A stretch of DNA of 64,000 nucleotides from Alcaligenaceae bacterium SAGV5 (GTDB lineage: Bacteria; Pseudomonadota; Gammaproteobacteria; Burkholderiales; Burkholderiaceae_B). Location of the stretch: positions 310,001 to 374,000 of the forward strand of contig SPDP01000004.1 of assembly GCA_009360345.1 (NCBI GenBank), written 5' to 3'. A program made the translations under genes and the position numbers. This document shows positions 28,616 through 37,351 of this stretch, one piece after another; position 1 is the stretch's first letter, and each line of letters opens with the position of its first letter. The notes below the pieces were generated by a model. The model was not told where the DNA came from, made no database searches, and saw nothing but the letters and a program-made list of their open reading frames with translations.

Positions 28616-28672
28616 CGCGCGCCCCCCAGGGGGCGATGCGGGTGGACCGGCGGAGCCGGATCCACCGCATCC
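28597..28672 (+). repeat. Dispersed GC-rich hairpin repeat, copy 4
   Basis: It reads CCCCCTACGCGCTGACGCGC, then CCCCCCAGGGGGCG, then GTGGACCGGCGGAGCCGGAT and CCACCGCATC. It overlaps the last codons and supplies the stop codon of the upstream glycosylase gene. Same orientation relative to the upstream gene as copies 1 and 2. Confidence 0.78.
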
Positions 28673-28769
28673 TGGATCTGGGGCGGGGTGTGATGAGGGT
28701 TTGGAGTGATTGAGTTGTTGATGAACGAAGTTGGACGCCTGGGCGTCCGCTGCCCCTTGGGAGGGCCTG

Positions 28770-29738
28770 ATGCGCAACGCATTTCTTGAATTCGAACAAC
28801 CGCTGGCCGAGCTGGAGGGCAAGATCGAGGAACTGCGCTTCGTGCAGGCCGATTCCGCCGTCGATATCTCCGAGGAGATCAGCCGGCTGCAGCAGAAAAG
28901 CCAGGCGCTGGCCAAGGATATCTATTCCAAGCTGACGCCGTGGCAGACCGCCCTGGTGGCGCGTCATCCGCAGCGTCCGTATACGCTGGACTACGTGCGG
29001 GACATCTTCACCGATTTCCACGAGCTGCACGGCGACCGCATGTTCGCCGACGACCGTTCCATCGTGGGCGGCATGGCGCGGTTCAATGGCATGCCCTGCA
29101 TGGTCATCGGCCACCAGAAGGGCCGGGACACGAAGGAACGCGCGGCGCGCAACTTCGGCATGCCCAGGCCCGAGGGGTATCGCAAGGCCCTGCGCCTGAT
29201 GCGCCTGGCCGAGAAGTTCAGCCTGCCGGTCTTCACCTTCGTCGACACCCCGGGCGCCTATCCCGGCATCGACGCCGAGGCCCGCGGGCAGTCCGAGGCC
29301 ATTGGCCACAACCTGTATGCGATGGCCGAACTGCAGGTTCCCATCATCACCACCATCATCGGCGAAGGCGGCTCGGGCGGGGCGCTGGCCATCGCCGTGG
29401 CGGACTGCGTACTGATGCTGCAATACGCCACCTACTCGGTCATCTCGCCCGAAGGCTGCGCGTCCATCCTGTGGCGCAGCCAGGAGAAAGCCTCCGAGGC
29501 CGCCGAGGTGCTGGGCATCACGGCGCATCGCCTGAAGGCCCTGGGCCTGATCGACAAGATCATCAGCGAACCCGTCGGCGGCGCTCATCGCGATCCCAAG
29601 CACATGGCCCAGTTGCTGCGGCGTGGCCTGTCCGATGCGCTGCGCCAATTCCAGGGCGTCAAGGCAGGCGACCTGGTCACCACGCGCCTCGAACGGATCA
29701 TGGCCTATGGCCGCTTCAAGGAAACCGTCCAGTCTTGA
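28770..29738 (+). CDS. accA: Acetyl-CoA carboxylase carboxyltransferase subunit alpha
   Basis: Alpha half of the carboxyltransferase that moves the carboxyl group from biotin to acetyl-CoA, the committed step of fatty-acid synthesis. The 322-residue product matches the family (E. coli 319). It has the N-terminal [29 protein letters not shown]-like core [31 protein letters not shown], and the oxyanion region [20 protein letters not shown] and [11 protein letters not shown]. The ATG at 28770 follows GGGAGG by 5 bases. It overlaps tilS by about 32 bases. Confidence 0.97.
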   Translation: MRNAFLEFEQPLAELEGKIEELRFVQADSAVDISEEISRLQQKSQALAKDIYSKLTPWQTALVARHPQRPYTLDYVRDIFTDFHELHGDRMFADDRSIVGGMARFNGMPCMVIGHQKGRDTKERAARNFGMPRPEGYRKALRLMRLAEKFSLPVFTFVDTPGAYPGIDAEARGQSEAIGHNLYAMAELQVPIITTIIGEGGSGGALAIAVADCVLMLQYATYSVISPEGCASILWRSQEKASEAAEVLGITAHRLKALGLIDKIISEPVGGAHRDPKHMAQLLRRGLSDALRQFQGVKAGDLVTTRLERIMAYGRFKETVQS

Positions 29739-31143
29739 CGCCGGCACGGACGTAGCGGCCCTGCACGCGTCCGTGCTGCTGGATCGGGCGCTGGAGGGCA
29801 TGCCCCCGGTTGCCGGGCGATTCGCCGTCGCCCTGAGCGCCGGCCCCGATTCGGCCGCGCTGGCCGTGGCGGCCGCCGCATGGGCCGCGCGGCGGGGCCT
29901 GGAAATGAGGTTGTTCCACGTCCATCACGGCCTGCATCCCGACGCGGATGCCTGGGCCGGGCGGGCGGCCGACCTGGCCGGGCGCCTGGGGCTGCCGCTG
30001 GACGTGCGCCGGGTGCGGGTGGACCCCGCCGATTCCGCCGGCACCGAGGCCGCGGCGCGCGAAGCCCGCTACCGGGCCCTGGCGGGGATGGCGGCCGAGG
30101 CCGGCATCGATACCATTCTTCTTGCCCATCACCTGGACGACCAGGCCGAGACCGTGCTGCTGCGGCTGCTGCGGGGAGCGGGCACCGATGGCATGGGCGC
30201 GATGGCGGCGGAGACGCTCAAGGAGGGGATTCGTTACCTTCGGCCCTGGCTCGCCGTGCCCAGAAGTCGGATACTGGCGTACATGCACGCCTACTCGGCG
30301 CGCACCGGTTATGAGGCGGTCCAGGATCCGAGCAACCTCGATGCCCGCTATGCCCGGGGCATCCTGCGCACGGAGGTGCTGCCCGCCATCGAGCGCCACT
30401 GGCCGGGGTACCGCGCGACCCTGGACCGCTATGCGCGCCGGTCCGCCGAGGCAGCGGCTTTGCTGCGGGAAGTGGCGCAATCCGACCTGGACGGGGTCCA
30501 GGAGTTGCGTCCTCCCTACGGCAGCGCGCTGCGCCTGTCGGGGCTGAACCGGCTGGCGCCCGCGCGCAGGGCAATGGTGCTGCGGCTCTGGCTGGCCGGC
30601 CACGACATGGCCGCTCCGCCGGAAGCCCGCTTGCGGGAAATGGCCAGGCAATTGCAGGACGCGGCGCACGACAGGCAACTGTTGCTGCGCCATGGCGACA
30701 GGCAGGTGCGCCGTTATCGGGATCATGTCATCGTGGACAGCAGGGAGAAAGCGTCGTCGGGGGGGCTGGCGGCCGGAGTCGAGTTCAGGTGGGCCGGTGA
30801 ACCCTCGATCCGGCTCGAGGCCATGGGCGGCACGCTGGTGTTCGCCGCGGAGGAGTCGGGCATCGACCCGGACTGGTTGCGCAACACGGCCTTGACCATG
30901 CGTTGGCGCCGAGGCCGGGAACGGCTCAGGGTCACCCCCCAGAGTCCGAGCCGCAGCCTGAAGAACCTCTACCAGGAGCGGGGCATTCCCACCTGGGAAC
31001 GCGAGCGGCTGCCGCTCCTGTACCGTGGCGAAATGATGATTTTCGCCGCCGGACTGGGCGCCGACGCGCGGCTGCCGCAGGCCGCGCCGGGCATGCGCCT
31101 GGAGTGGGTGCCCGATCATCCCGGCGCCACCGTGACCTCCTGA
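29707..31143 (+). CDS. tilS: tRNA(Ile)-lysidine synthase
   Basis: ATP-dependent N-type PP-loop enzyme that changes C34 of tRNA-Ile(CAU) to lysidine, so the tRNA reads AUA. The PP-loop reads [14 protein letters not shown]: the usual SGGxDS appears here as SAGPDS. Further landmarks are [43 protein letters not shown] and a C-terminal domain with [20 protein letters not shown] and [13 protein letters not shown]. The start is uncertain: ATG 29707 (478 residues) overlaps accA, and an ATG near 29799 would begin just before the PP-loop. The accA-tilS order is common in beta-proteobacteria. Confidence 0.92.
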   Translation: MAASRKPSSLDAGTDVAALHASVLLDRALEGMPPVAGRFAVALSAGPDSAALAVAAAAWAARRGLEMRLFHVHHGLHPDADAWAGRAADLAGRLGLPLDVRRVRVDPADSAGTEAAAREARYRALAGMAAEAGIDTILLAHHLDDQAETVLLRLLRGAGTDGMGAMAAETLKEGIRYLRPWLAVPRSRILAYMHAYSARTGYEAVQDPSNLDARYARGILRTEVLPAIERHWPGYRATLDRYARRSAEAAALLREVAQSDLDGVQELRPPYGSALRLSGLNRLAPARRAMVLRLWLAGHDMAAPPEARLREMARQLQDAAHDRQLLLRHGDRQVRRYRDHVIVDSREKASSGGLAAGVEFRWAGEPSIRLEAMGGTLVFAAEESGIDPDWLRNTALTMRWRRGRERLRVTPQSPSRSLKNLYQERGIPTWERERLPLLYRGEMMIFAAGLGADARLPQAAPGMRLEWVPDHPGATVTS

Positions 31144-31208
31144 CGGCCGGAACCCGGCCCCCGGGAGCATGGCCCTATCCCGCTGTTTTGCGGAATTATC
31201 GTAGCTGG

Positions 31209-31232
31209 GCTACCATTTATGGTTAGCTTTTT
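31209..31232 (+). terminator. Possible terminator after tilS
   Basis: GCTACCAT-TT-ATGGTTAGC forms an imperfect stem of about 8 pairs with one bulge, followed by five Ts (31228-31232). It lies 66 bases past tilS and 73 bases before lysC. The stem is AT-rich and weak, and the same near-palindrome could instead be an operator for lysC. Confidence 0.4.
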
Positions 31233-31304
31233 CCCGGCCAACCGGCTTGGCAGGCCATGCCGCACGGCATCCAGGCTCAAGCATGCGTTAAGCGATACAA
31301 GACA

Positions 31305-32564
31305 ATGGCACTAATCGTTCACAAGTATGGCGGTACGTCGATGGGCTCGGTCGAGCGCATCAAGAACGTGGCTCGGCGCGTGGCCAAATGGCACGCGGCC
31401 GGGCACCAGGTCGTGGTGGTCCCCTCGGCCATGTCGGGCGAGACCAACCGGCTCATCGGCCTGGCCAAGGAAATCCAGGAACAACCCGATCCGCGCGAAC
31501 TCGACATGATCGCCGCCACCGGCGAGCAGGTCAGCGTGGGGCTCCTGGCCATGGCGCTGAAGGCGCAGGGCGTGGACGCCCGCAGCTACGCCGGCTGGCA
31601 GGTCCCCGTGCGCACCGATTCTTCCTACACCAAGGCCCGCATTTCCTCCATCGACGATACCCGCGTCCGTGCCGACCTCGATGCCGGCCGGGTGGTCATC
31701 GTCACCGGGTTCCAGGGCGTGGACGACGCCGGCAACATCACCACCCTGGGCCGGGGCGGCTCGGACACGTCGGCCGTGGCCGTCGCTGCCGCGCTCAAGG
31801 CCGCGGAGTGCCTGATCTACACCGATGTCGACGGCGTCTACACCACCGATCCGCGCGTCGTGCCCGAGGCCCGGCGCCTGAACGTCGTGTCCTTCGAGGA
31901 AATGCTGGAGATGGCCTCGCTGGGCTCCAAGGTCCTGCAGATCCGCTCGGTCGAGTTCGCCGGCAAGTACCGCGTGCCCACCCGCGTGCTGTCGTCGCTG
32001 ACCGATCCGATGATTTCGCTCGACGAAGAAATGAAGTCGGGCACCCTGATTACTTTTGAGGAAGACGAGAAAATGGAAGCCGCCGTTGTATCCGGCATCG
32101 CATTCAGCCGGGACGAAGCCAAGATCACGGTCGTGGCCGTGCCGGACAAGCCCGGCATCGCCTTCTCCATCCTGGGCCCCATCGCCGACGCCAACATCGA
32201 CGTCGACATGATCGTCCAGAACCAGTCCGTCGCCGGCACCACCGACTTTTCCTTCACCGTCAATCGCGGCGAGTTCAAGAAGGCGCTGGACGTCCTGAAC
32301 GGCAAGGTGGTCCAGGCCATCGGCGCGCGCGAAGTCGTGTCCGACGACAAGGTCTGCAAGGTCTCCATCGTCGGCATCGGCATGCGTTCGCATGCCGGCA
32401 TCGCCAGCCTGATGTTCCGGACCTTGTCGGAAGAGGGCATCAACATCCAGATGATCAGCACCAGCGAGATCAAGACCTCGGTGGTCATCGAAGACAAGTA
32501 CATGGAACTGGCCGTGCGTGCGCTGCACAAGGCGTTCGGCCTGGACCAGGTCGCCGCGCAATAA
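31305..32564 (+). CDS. lysC: Aspartate kinase
   Basis: First step of the aspartate pathway (lysine, threonine, methionine): phosphorylates L-aspartate. The 419-residue monofunctional enzyme has the N-terminal signature VHKYGGTSMGSVERI, GRGGSDTSAVAVAAAL (about 155-170) and IYTDVDGVYTTDPRVV. Two C-terminal ACT domains follow from about 265 (VVAVPDKPGIAFSILGPIAD and VSIVGIGMRSHAGIASLMF), where lysine and threonine normally bind for feedback inhibition. The ATG at 31305 gives the standard MALIVHKYGG start. It is monocistronic, with tRNA-Ser about 100 bases downstream. Confidence 0.96.
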   Translation: MALIVHKYGGTSMGSVERIKNVARRVAKWHAAGHQVVVVPSAMSGETNRLIGLAKEIQEQPDPRELDMIAATGEQVSVGLLAMALKAQGVDARSYAGWQVPVRTDSSYTKARISSIDDTRVRADLDAGRVVIVTGFQGVDDAGNITTLGRGGSDTSAVAVAAALKAAECLIYTDVDGVYTTDPRVVPEARRLNVVSFEEMLEMASLGSKVLQIRSVEFAGKYRVPTRVLSSLTDPMISLDEEMKSGTLITFEEDEKMEAAVVSGIAFSRDEAKITVVAVPDKPGIAFSILGPIADANIDVDMIVQNQSVAGTTDFSFTVNRGEFKKALDVLNGKVVQAIGAREVVSDDKVCKVSIVGIGMRSHAGIASLMFRTLSEEGINIQMISTSEIKTSVVIEDKYMELAVRALHKAFGLDQVAAQ

Positions 32565-32666
32565 TCGCGGCGCCGCGGCGCGCCCGGCACCGAGGGAAAA
32601 CTGCAAATTTTTCAGCCGTCCGCGGCTGGATCCCTCCTCGGGCCGTGGTACACTGCCGGCTCTTTC

Positions 32667-32758
32667 GGAAGCGTGCCCGAGTGGCCGAAGGGGCTCCCCT
32701 GCTAAGGGAGTATGCGGCTAAAACTGCATCGTGGGTTCGAATCCCACCGCTTCCGCCA
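32667..32758 (+). tRNA. tRNA-Ser (anticodon GCU)
   Basis: A 92-nucleotide class II tRNA with encoded CCA. The acceptor stem GGAAGCG pairs with CGCTTCC, and the discriminator is G. The anticodon arm CTCCC-CTGCTAA-GGGAG has anticodon GCT, which reads AGC/AGU. A long variable arm (TATGCGGCTAAAACTGCATC) and the T-loop GTTCGAATC fit serine identity. A TACACT box at 32649-32654 is a plausible -10 element. A strong terminator follows at 32768. Confidence 0.97.
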
Positions 32759-32767
32759 GCTTCATCG

Positions 32768-32799
32768 AAAAACCCCTTGAGAAATCAAGGGGTTTTTTG
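32768..32799 (+). terminator. Rho-independent terminator after tRNA-Ser
   Basis: AACCCCTTGA (32771-32780), loop GAAA, TCAAGGGGTT (32785-32794): a perfect 10-base stem with a GNRA tetraloop, followed by four further Ts and preceded by As. Confidence 0.92.
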
Positions 32800-33195
32800 T
32801 TTGTGCTGTCTCCTTCATCTCAGGGATGGACGGTTGCCGCGAGTCGCTACCGGTGGCGCCGGCTGGTCGTTCAGCGAGGTCCCGCCGTCCTTTCTCAAGG
32901 CGAAGCAGCCCCCCGACCGCACGAGACCGTTTGATGGCAATGCCGGGCCGCATCACCGGCGCCGCGCTACGGGCGAAGCGACGGCAAGTGTCGGTTGGCG
33001 CTCGATATCGTTGCCGTCAGGACTAACCCTATTCGCGTAATTCTCAGTTATATGTAAGGTATTTTTATATCAATATTCTTTACAAAGGTCGCTGGCTGGA
33101 TGCAGTGGGGCCGCATCCGTGGCGCTGGCCCATGCCAGGCGCGCCTTCACATAACAACGGCCAATGCCGTAGACACCAATGAAGGGGACAGCACT
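32800..33195. other. Non-coding gap after tRNA-Ser
   Basis: About 400 bases with no convincing gene. Bases 32830-33030 can be read as short basic open frames, but none resembles a known family or an integrase. Bases 33030-33090 are conspicuously AT-rich (TTATATGTAAGGTATTTTTA and on) and probably hold the promoter of the downstream esterase gene. A tRNA 3' end is a usual integration site, but no att-like duplication of the tRNA end was seen. Confidence 0.5.
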
Positions 33196-34932
33196 GTGCA
33201 TGCATCAGGTAAATGTCTGGCGGTGGGGTGGGGCGCCGGAGGGTTGGCGGCGATTCTGGCGGTTGCCGGTTGCGGAGGGTCGGGCGCGGTGCCTGAACCC
33301 CAGGCGCTGACCGGGGAGGCGGCCTGTGCGGCCGTCAAGGGTTTCAGCGGCACGGAGCACAAGGGTGTCATCACCGGCGCTACGTGGGTGCCGGCTGGCA
33401 CGGAGAAATCCGCACCGACCGCGACCGCGTTTCTACCCGCTCACTGTGTGGTCAAAGGTTCCCTTGAACCCCGGACAGGTGTCGACGGCAAGAGCTACGC
33501 GACAAAGTTCGAACTTCGTCTGCCTCTCGATTGGAACCAGCGCTTCTTCTTTCAGGGTGGCAGCGGACTGGAGGGTACCCTGGCTCCCGCGTATGGCCCG
33601 ACAGGTGGATCGAAGACGGCTCTGGAGCAAGGCTTCGCGGTGGTTTCCCAGAACGGCGGCCACGATAATGCCGATCTGCCGGCGCCCGAGGCCTTCGGCT
33701 TGGATCCCCAGGCGAGGGTGGACTTCGGCTACGGATCCATCATCAAGACCTCGAAGGCCGCCAAGAGCCTGATCGCCAACTACTATGGCGACGCGGCCGA
33801 GCGATCCTATTTCGACGGATGCTCCACCGGGGGGCGGCAGGGCATGACTTTTGCACAGCGTTTCCCGGACGAATTCGACGGCATCGTCGCGGGCGCTCCG
33901 GTATTCGACTTCGGCCGGGTCGTGGCAGCCCGGATCTGGGGCTGGCAGCAGGCCGCAGCGGTGGTGTCTCGAGAGCCGACCGGCATGCCCCGTTTTCACG
34001 AGGCGATGCCCCAGGCGGATCGCCAGTTGTTCCAGGGCGCGCTTCTGGCTGCCTGCGATGCGCAGGACGGAGTGGTCGATGGCATGATGAGCAACGTGGC
34101 CGCATGTACTTTCCGTCCCAAGGAGCTGCTTTGCGCCGGAGAAAAGACCTCGGAATGCCTGTCGGCCGATCAGGTGCGCATCTGGGACGCCGTGCTGGAT
34201 GGGCCGGTCGATTCCGCCGGCGCGGTATTCAAGGTGCCGGGCTATCGATCGCCCGGAGAGGTGCCGGTCCGCGGATACCGCATCGACGCCGCGTGGATGA
34301 CGTCCGCCGGTCAGGCGGCCCGCATCACGGGGCAGGGACCGATTCTGGATATTCAATGGAAGCTGAATATCGACCCGACACCCATCCTGTTCATGACCCC
34401 GCCCCAGCCAGGATTCCAGCCTCTCGATGATATCAATTGGGATACCTGGGGCAACTCGATGACCGTCAATGCGCCGTGGCTGGCGTCGGACCCGGATCTG
34501 GGGCGCTACCGTGACGGAGGGGGCAAGATGATCTTCTATCACGGCACGGGAGACAGCGGACCGAACGCCGTCGACACGATCGACTATTACGAATCCGTCG
34601 TGGCACGCAATGCGAGTCGCGAGCAGACGGGCAAGTTCGCCAGGCTTTTCCTGGTGCCGGGCATGGGCCATTGCCGAGGGGGGCCCAGCACCGACACCTT
34701 CGATCGCCTGGCACCGATCATGGATTGGGTTGAGCGCGGCAAGGCGCCCGATTTCATCGTTGCGCAGGCAACGCCGGGGAACGCCGACCTCGCCGCGGTG
34801 ACACCTGCGATTCCGGCCAACCGGACACGTCCGCTTTGCCCGTATCCCTCGTACGCACGTTACAACGGAACCGGGTCGATAGATGACGCCGCCAACTTCA
34901 AGTGCGCGCCACCTGCCGCCGACCCGGCCTGA
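33196..34932 (+). CDS. Tannase/feruloyl-esterase family lipoprotein
   Basis: A 578-residue alpha/beta hydrolase of the tannase family, which includes tannases, feruloyl esterases and MHETase. The start is GTG at 33196, 8 bases after AAGGGG. An N-terminal hydrophobic stretch GGLAAILAVAGC ends in a lipobox-type Cys, so it is probably a lipoprotein. The nucleophile Ser lies in the pentapeptide motif GCSTGGRQG; the acid is probably the Asp in GTGDSGPNAVDT and the base the His in PGMGHCRGG. The paired Cys next to the Ser and His (DGCSTGG and HCRGG) match the disulphide that bridges the active site in this family. It likely hydrolyses aromatic or polyphenolic esters outside the inner membrane. It stands alone; the substrate is unknown. 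Confidence 0.87.
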   Translation: MHASGKCLAVGWGAGGLAAILAVAGCGGSGAVPEPQALTGEAACAAVKGFSGTEHKGVITGATWVPAGTEKSAPTATAFLPAHCVVKGSLEPRTGVDGKSYATKFELRLPLDWNQRFFFQGGSGLEGTLAPAYGPTGGSKTALEQGFAVVSQNGGHDNADLPAPEAFGLDPQARVDFGYGSIIKTSKAAKSLIANYYGDAAERSYFDGCSTGGRQGMTFAQRFPDEFDGIVAGAPVFDFGRVVAARIWGWQQAAAVVSREPTGMPRFHEAMPQADRQLFQGALLAACDAQDGVVDGMMSNVAACTFRPKELLCAGEKTSECLSADQVRIWDAVLDGPVDSAGAVFKVPGYRSPGEVPVRGYRIDAAWMTSAGQAARITGQGPILDIQWKLNIDPTPILFMTPPQPGFQPLDDINWDTWGNSMTVNAPWLASDPDLGRYRDGGGKMIFYHGTGDSGPNAVDTIDYYESVVARNASREQTGKFARLFLVPGMGHCRGGPSTDTFDRLAPIMDWVERGKAPDFIVAQATPGNADLAAVTPAIPANRTRPLCPYPSYARYNGTGSIDDAANFKCAPPAADPA

Positions 34933-34995
34933 ACCATGCACGAGCCGGCGGGGACGCCTTCGCGCTTGCCCCGCCGCGCCGGTCGTGGTTTTTCC

Positions 34996-35415
34996 TCAGA
35001 TCCCCATCTCCGCGAACACTTCCAGCATCACCCGCTGGCTGTCCAGCGCCGCGGGCACGCCGCAGTAGATGGCGGCCTGCAGGAAAACTTCGTTGATCTC
35101 TTCCTTGGTCAGGCCGTTGTTGATCGCGCCGCGCACGTGCAGCCGTAGCTCGTGCGGGCGGTTCAGCGCCGTGATCATGGCCAGGTTCAGGAAGCTGCGG
35201 GTGCGGCGGTCCAGTCCCGGACGGTTCCAGACATCGCCCCAGCAGTGCTGCGTGACCAGTTGCTGGAGCTCCATGCGCAACGGATCTTCGGCGGCCTTGG
35301 CCAACGAGGCGTCGACGTACTCGCGGCCGAGCACCTCGCGGCGGGTGGCCAGTCCTTGTTCGAACAGGGCTTCGTTGTAGCTGCCGCCGAGCGCGGTGCG
35401 GTTCGATTGGGTCAT
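34996..35415 (-). CDS. Carboxymuconolactone decarboxylase family protein
   Basis: A 139-residue AhpD-like protein resembling PcaC, 4-carboxymuconolactone decarboxylase of the protocatechuate branch of the beta-ketoadipate pathway. Landmarks are RREVLGREYVDASLAKA, LQQLVTQHCWGDVWNRPGLD and RSFLNLAMITALNRPHELRL with NNGLTKEEINEVFLQAAIYCGVPA. It is the last gene of a four-gene operon with a Bug-type receptor, a polysaccharide deacetylase-like enzyme and a fumarylacetoacetate-hydrolase-like enzyme. No other pca genes are nearby, so the actual substrate may differ from carboxymuconolactone. Confidence 0.88.
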   Translation of the reverse strand: MTQSNRTALGGSYNEALFEQGLATRREVLGREYVDASLAKAAEDPLRMELQQLVTQHCWGDVWNRPGLDRRTRSFLNLAMITALNRPHELRLHVRGAINNGLTKEEINEVFLQAAIYCGVPAALDSQRVMLEVFAEMGI

Positions 35416-35475
35416 GCTCGTCTCCTGGATCGGTACTGCGCGAGCATAACCCTTCCTTTTGCCGCGGACCGTTGG

Positions 35476-36447
35476 TCAGTTCACCTGGGCGCCGGTTTCC
35501 TTCACGACCTTGGCCCACTTGGCCAATTCGTCGTGCAGGTACTTCCTGGCTTCGGGCAGCGTGCCGCCCAACGGCTCGAATCCGGTGGCGGCCAGTTTCG
35601 CCTGGAAGTCGGGGTCGCGCTGGATGCGCGCGACTTCCTCATTCAGCCGCAGGAGCACCGCGTCGGGCGTCTTGGCAGGCGCGAACACGCCTACCCAGGT
35701 GACGTCCGCGAAGCCGGGGAAGCCGGACTCGGCCACGGTGGGCACGTCGGGCAGCGCCGCCGAGCGCTTGCTGCCGGTCACGACCAGGCCGCGCACCTTG
35801 CCGGCCTTGACCAGCTCCACCGCCGCCGGCAGGGCCACGCTGGCGAGCTGGGTCTGCCCGGCCGCGGCCGCGGTCAGGGCGGGACCCGCGCCCTGGTAGG
35901 GGATGTGGGTGACGGGCGTGCGGGCCAGCACCTTGAACAGGTACTCGGCGGTCAGGTGCGGCGTGGTGCCGGCTCCGGCCGTGCCGTAGTTGTAGTCGCC
36001 GGACTTCGCCGCGGCGATGACGTCCTGCAGTGTCTTGGCCTTCAGGTTCGGCGCGGTCACGATCAGGTTGGGGCTCGAGGCCACCAGCGCCGCCAGCGTC
36101 AGGTCCTTCTCGGCGTCGAAGCCGAGATTGCGCTGCATGGCCGGATTGACGGCATAGGAGCTGGTGTTGATCAGCAGGGTATAGCCGTCGGGATCGGCGC
36201 GCGCCACGGCCGCCGAGGCCACTGAGCCGCCGGCGCCCGGGCGGTTTTCCACCACGATGCTTTGCCCCAGGACTTCACCCAGTCGATGTCCCAGCAGGCG
36301 GGCGATGATGTCGGCCGGGCCGGCGGGCGCGAACGCGACGACGAAGCGGATGGGCTTGGCCGGCCAGGCGGCTTCGGCCAGCGCCAGGGTGGGGGATGCC
36401 AGGCCGCAGGCGGCCAGCGCGGCCGCGGCCACGCGTAGGGATGTCAT
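35476..36447 (-). CDS. Bug/TctC-family periplasmic solute-binding protein
   Basis: A 323-residue tripartite-tricarboxylate-transporter receptor of the type greatly expanded in Bordetella and relatives. A Sec signal peptide covers about residues 1-24 (LRVAAAALAACGLASPTLALA). The mature protein begins WPAKPIRFVVAFAPAGPADI and has the family's VVENRPGAGGSVASAAVARA and DGYTLLINTSSYAVNP. ATG at 36447 follows AGGAGGAGACAAC, an excellent Shine-Dalgarno. No TctA/TctB membrane genes are adjacent, as is usual for such receptors. It probably delivers the carboxylated substrate of this operon. Confidence 0.93.
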   Translation of the reverse strand: MTSLRVAAAALAACGLASPTLALAEAAWPAKPIRFVVAFAPAGPADIIARLLGHRLGEVLGQSIVVENRPGAGGSVASAAVARADPDGYTLLINTSSYAVNPAMQRNLGFDAEKDLTLAALVASSPNLIVTAPNLKAKTLQDVIAAAKSGDYNYGTAGAGTTPHLTAEYLFKVLARTPVTHIPYQGAGPALTAAAAGQTQLASVALPAAVELVKAGKVRGLVVTGSKRSAALPDVPTVAESGFPGFADVTWVGVFAPAKTPDAVLLRLNEEVARIQRDPDFQAKLAATGFEPLGGTLPEARKYLHDELAKWAKVVKETGAQVN

Positions 36448-36475
36448 GTTGTCTCCTCCTTGCGCGATGCGCTGT

Positions 36476-37351
36476 TCAGATCGTGTCGAGGACGTGGCGG
36501 GCCATCTCCTGCCGCGTGCAGATCCAGACGTCGCCGGTCTTGGCCACGCGGCCCATGATTTCGTCGTAGACCCAGGCACCCGAGGGGCGGCCCATGACGT
36601 GCGTGTGGGCGGTGACGTCCAGCATCAAGGGGGCGGTTTCGCGTTCCCTGAAGGCCGCGAAGCAGTCCTCGAAAGTCTCCAGCATGTGCCGCGGCCCCTG
36701 GCCGTAGCGGATGCAGGTGGGCAGGTCGTTGACGTCCATGGTGAGCGGAATGGCGACGATGCGGTGCTGGCCGAAGCCCATGACATAGGGCCGGTCGTCG
36801 TCGTTCATGTCGCCGTGGTGCAGATAGCCGGCCTCGGCCAGCAGCCGCGAACTGATGAGGCTGCCGGTGCCGCGCGGACTGATCCAGCCGGTGGGGGCGG
36901 TGCCGGCCGTGCTGGCCAGCAGCTCGTGGTTGCGGTGCAGGTTCGCGCGTTCGGCTGCCTCGTCCAGGTAGACCGGGATGACGTCCATGCCCCAGGAGTG
37001 GTTGACGATCTCGTGGCCCGATTCAGCGATGCGGCGCACGGTGGCGGGATCGCGTTCGCAGATGACGCCGTTGACCATGACGCTGGTCTTCACGCCGTGC
37101 TTCTCGGCGATGCCGATCAGGCGGTGGATGCCGCGGTTGACGCCGAACGAGGCCCATGAGTGCGCGTTGGTGTCGAAGTAGCCTGGTTTGAGCACGTTGC
37201 CCATGGGGCCGATGCCCGGCGCCTGGCCGTCCGACCAGGCCTCGAACGCGATGTTGAAGACCACGGCGATGCGTTTGCCGCCCGGCCAGCGGAAATCGTC
37301 GGGCAGGCGGGTGATGCGCGGGCTGTCCGCCTTGGCTGCGGTGTCGGTCAT
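36476..37351 (-). CDS. Polysaccharide-deacetylase (NodB/PuuE-like) family protein
   Basis: A 291-residue carbohydrate-esterase-4-fold protein. RIAVVFNIAFEAWSDG, GVNRGIHRLIGIAEKHGVKT and ESGHEIVNHSWGMDVIP correspond to the fold's first metal and substrate strands, with HTHVMGRPSGAWVYDEIM near the end. In this subgroup, which includes the allantoinase-like PuuE and other C-N hydrolases, many members act on small catabolic substrates rather than polysaccharides. It overlaps the upstream hydrolase gene by 4 bases (ATGA) and precedes the Bug receptor by 28 bases, so a small-molecule catabolic role is inferred. Confidence 0.85.
   Translation of the reverse strand: MTDTAAKADSPRITRLPDDFRWPGGKRIAVVFNIAFEAWSDGQAPGIGPMGNVLKPGYFDTNAHSWASFGVNRGIHRLIGIAEKHGVKTSVMVNGVICERDPATVRRIAESGHEIVNHSWGMDVIPVYLDEAAERANLHRNHELLASTAGTAPTGWISPRGTGSLISSRLLAEAGYLHHGDMNDDDRPYVMGFGQHRIVAIPLTMDVNDLPTCIRYGQGPRHMLETFEDCFAAFRERETAPLMLDVTAHTHVMGRPSGAWVYDEIMGRVAKTGDVWICTRQEMARHVLDTI

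Noticed and set aside
31144-31304. Lysine riboswitch before lysC
   Set aside because: The leader is too short after the likely terminator and shows none of the conserved L-box segments; only a short near-palindrome is present.
32759-33195. Genomic island at the tRNA-Ser gene
   Set aside because: No integrase, no second copy of the tRNA 3' end and no change to phage-like genes is visible; the next gene is a normal chromosomal-type esterase.
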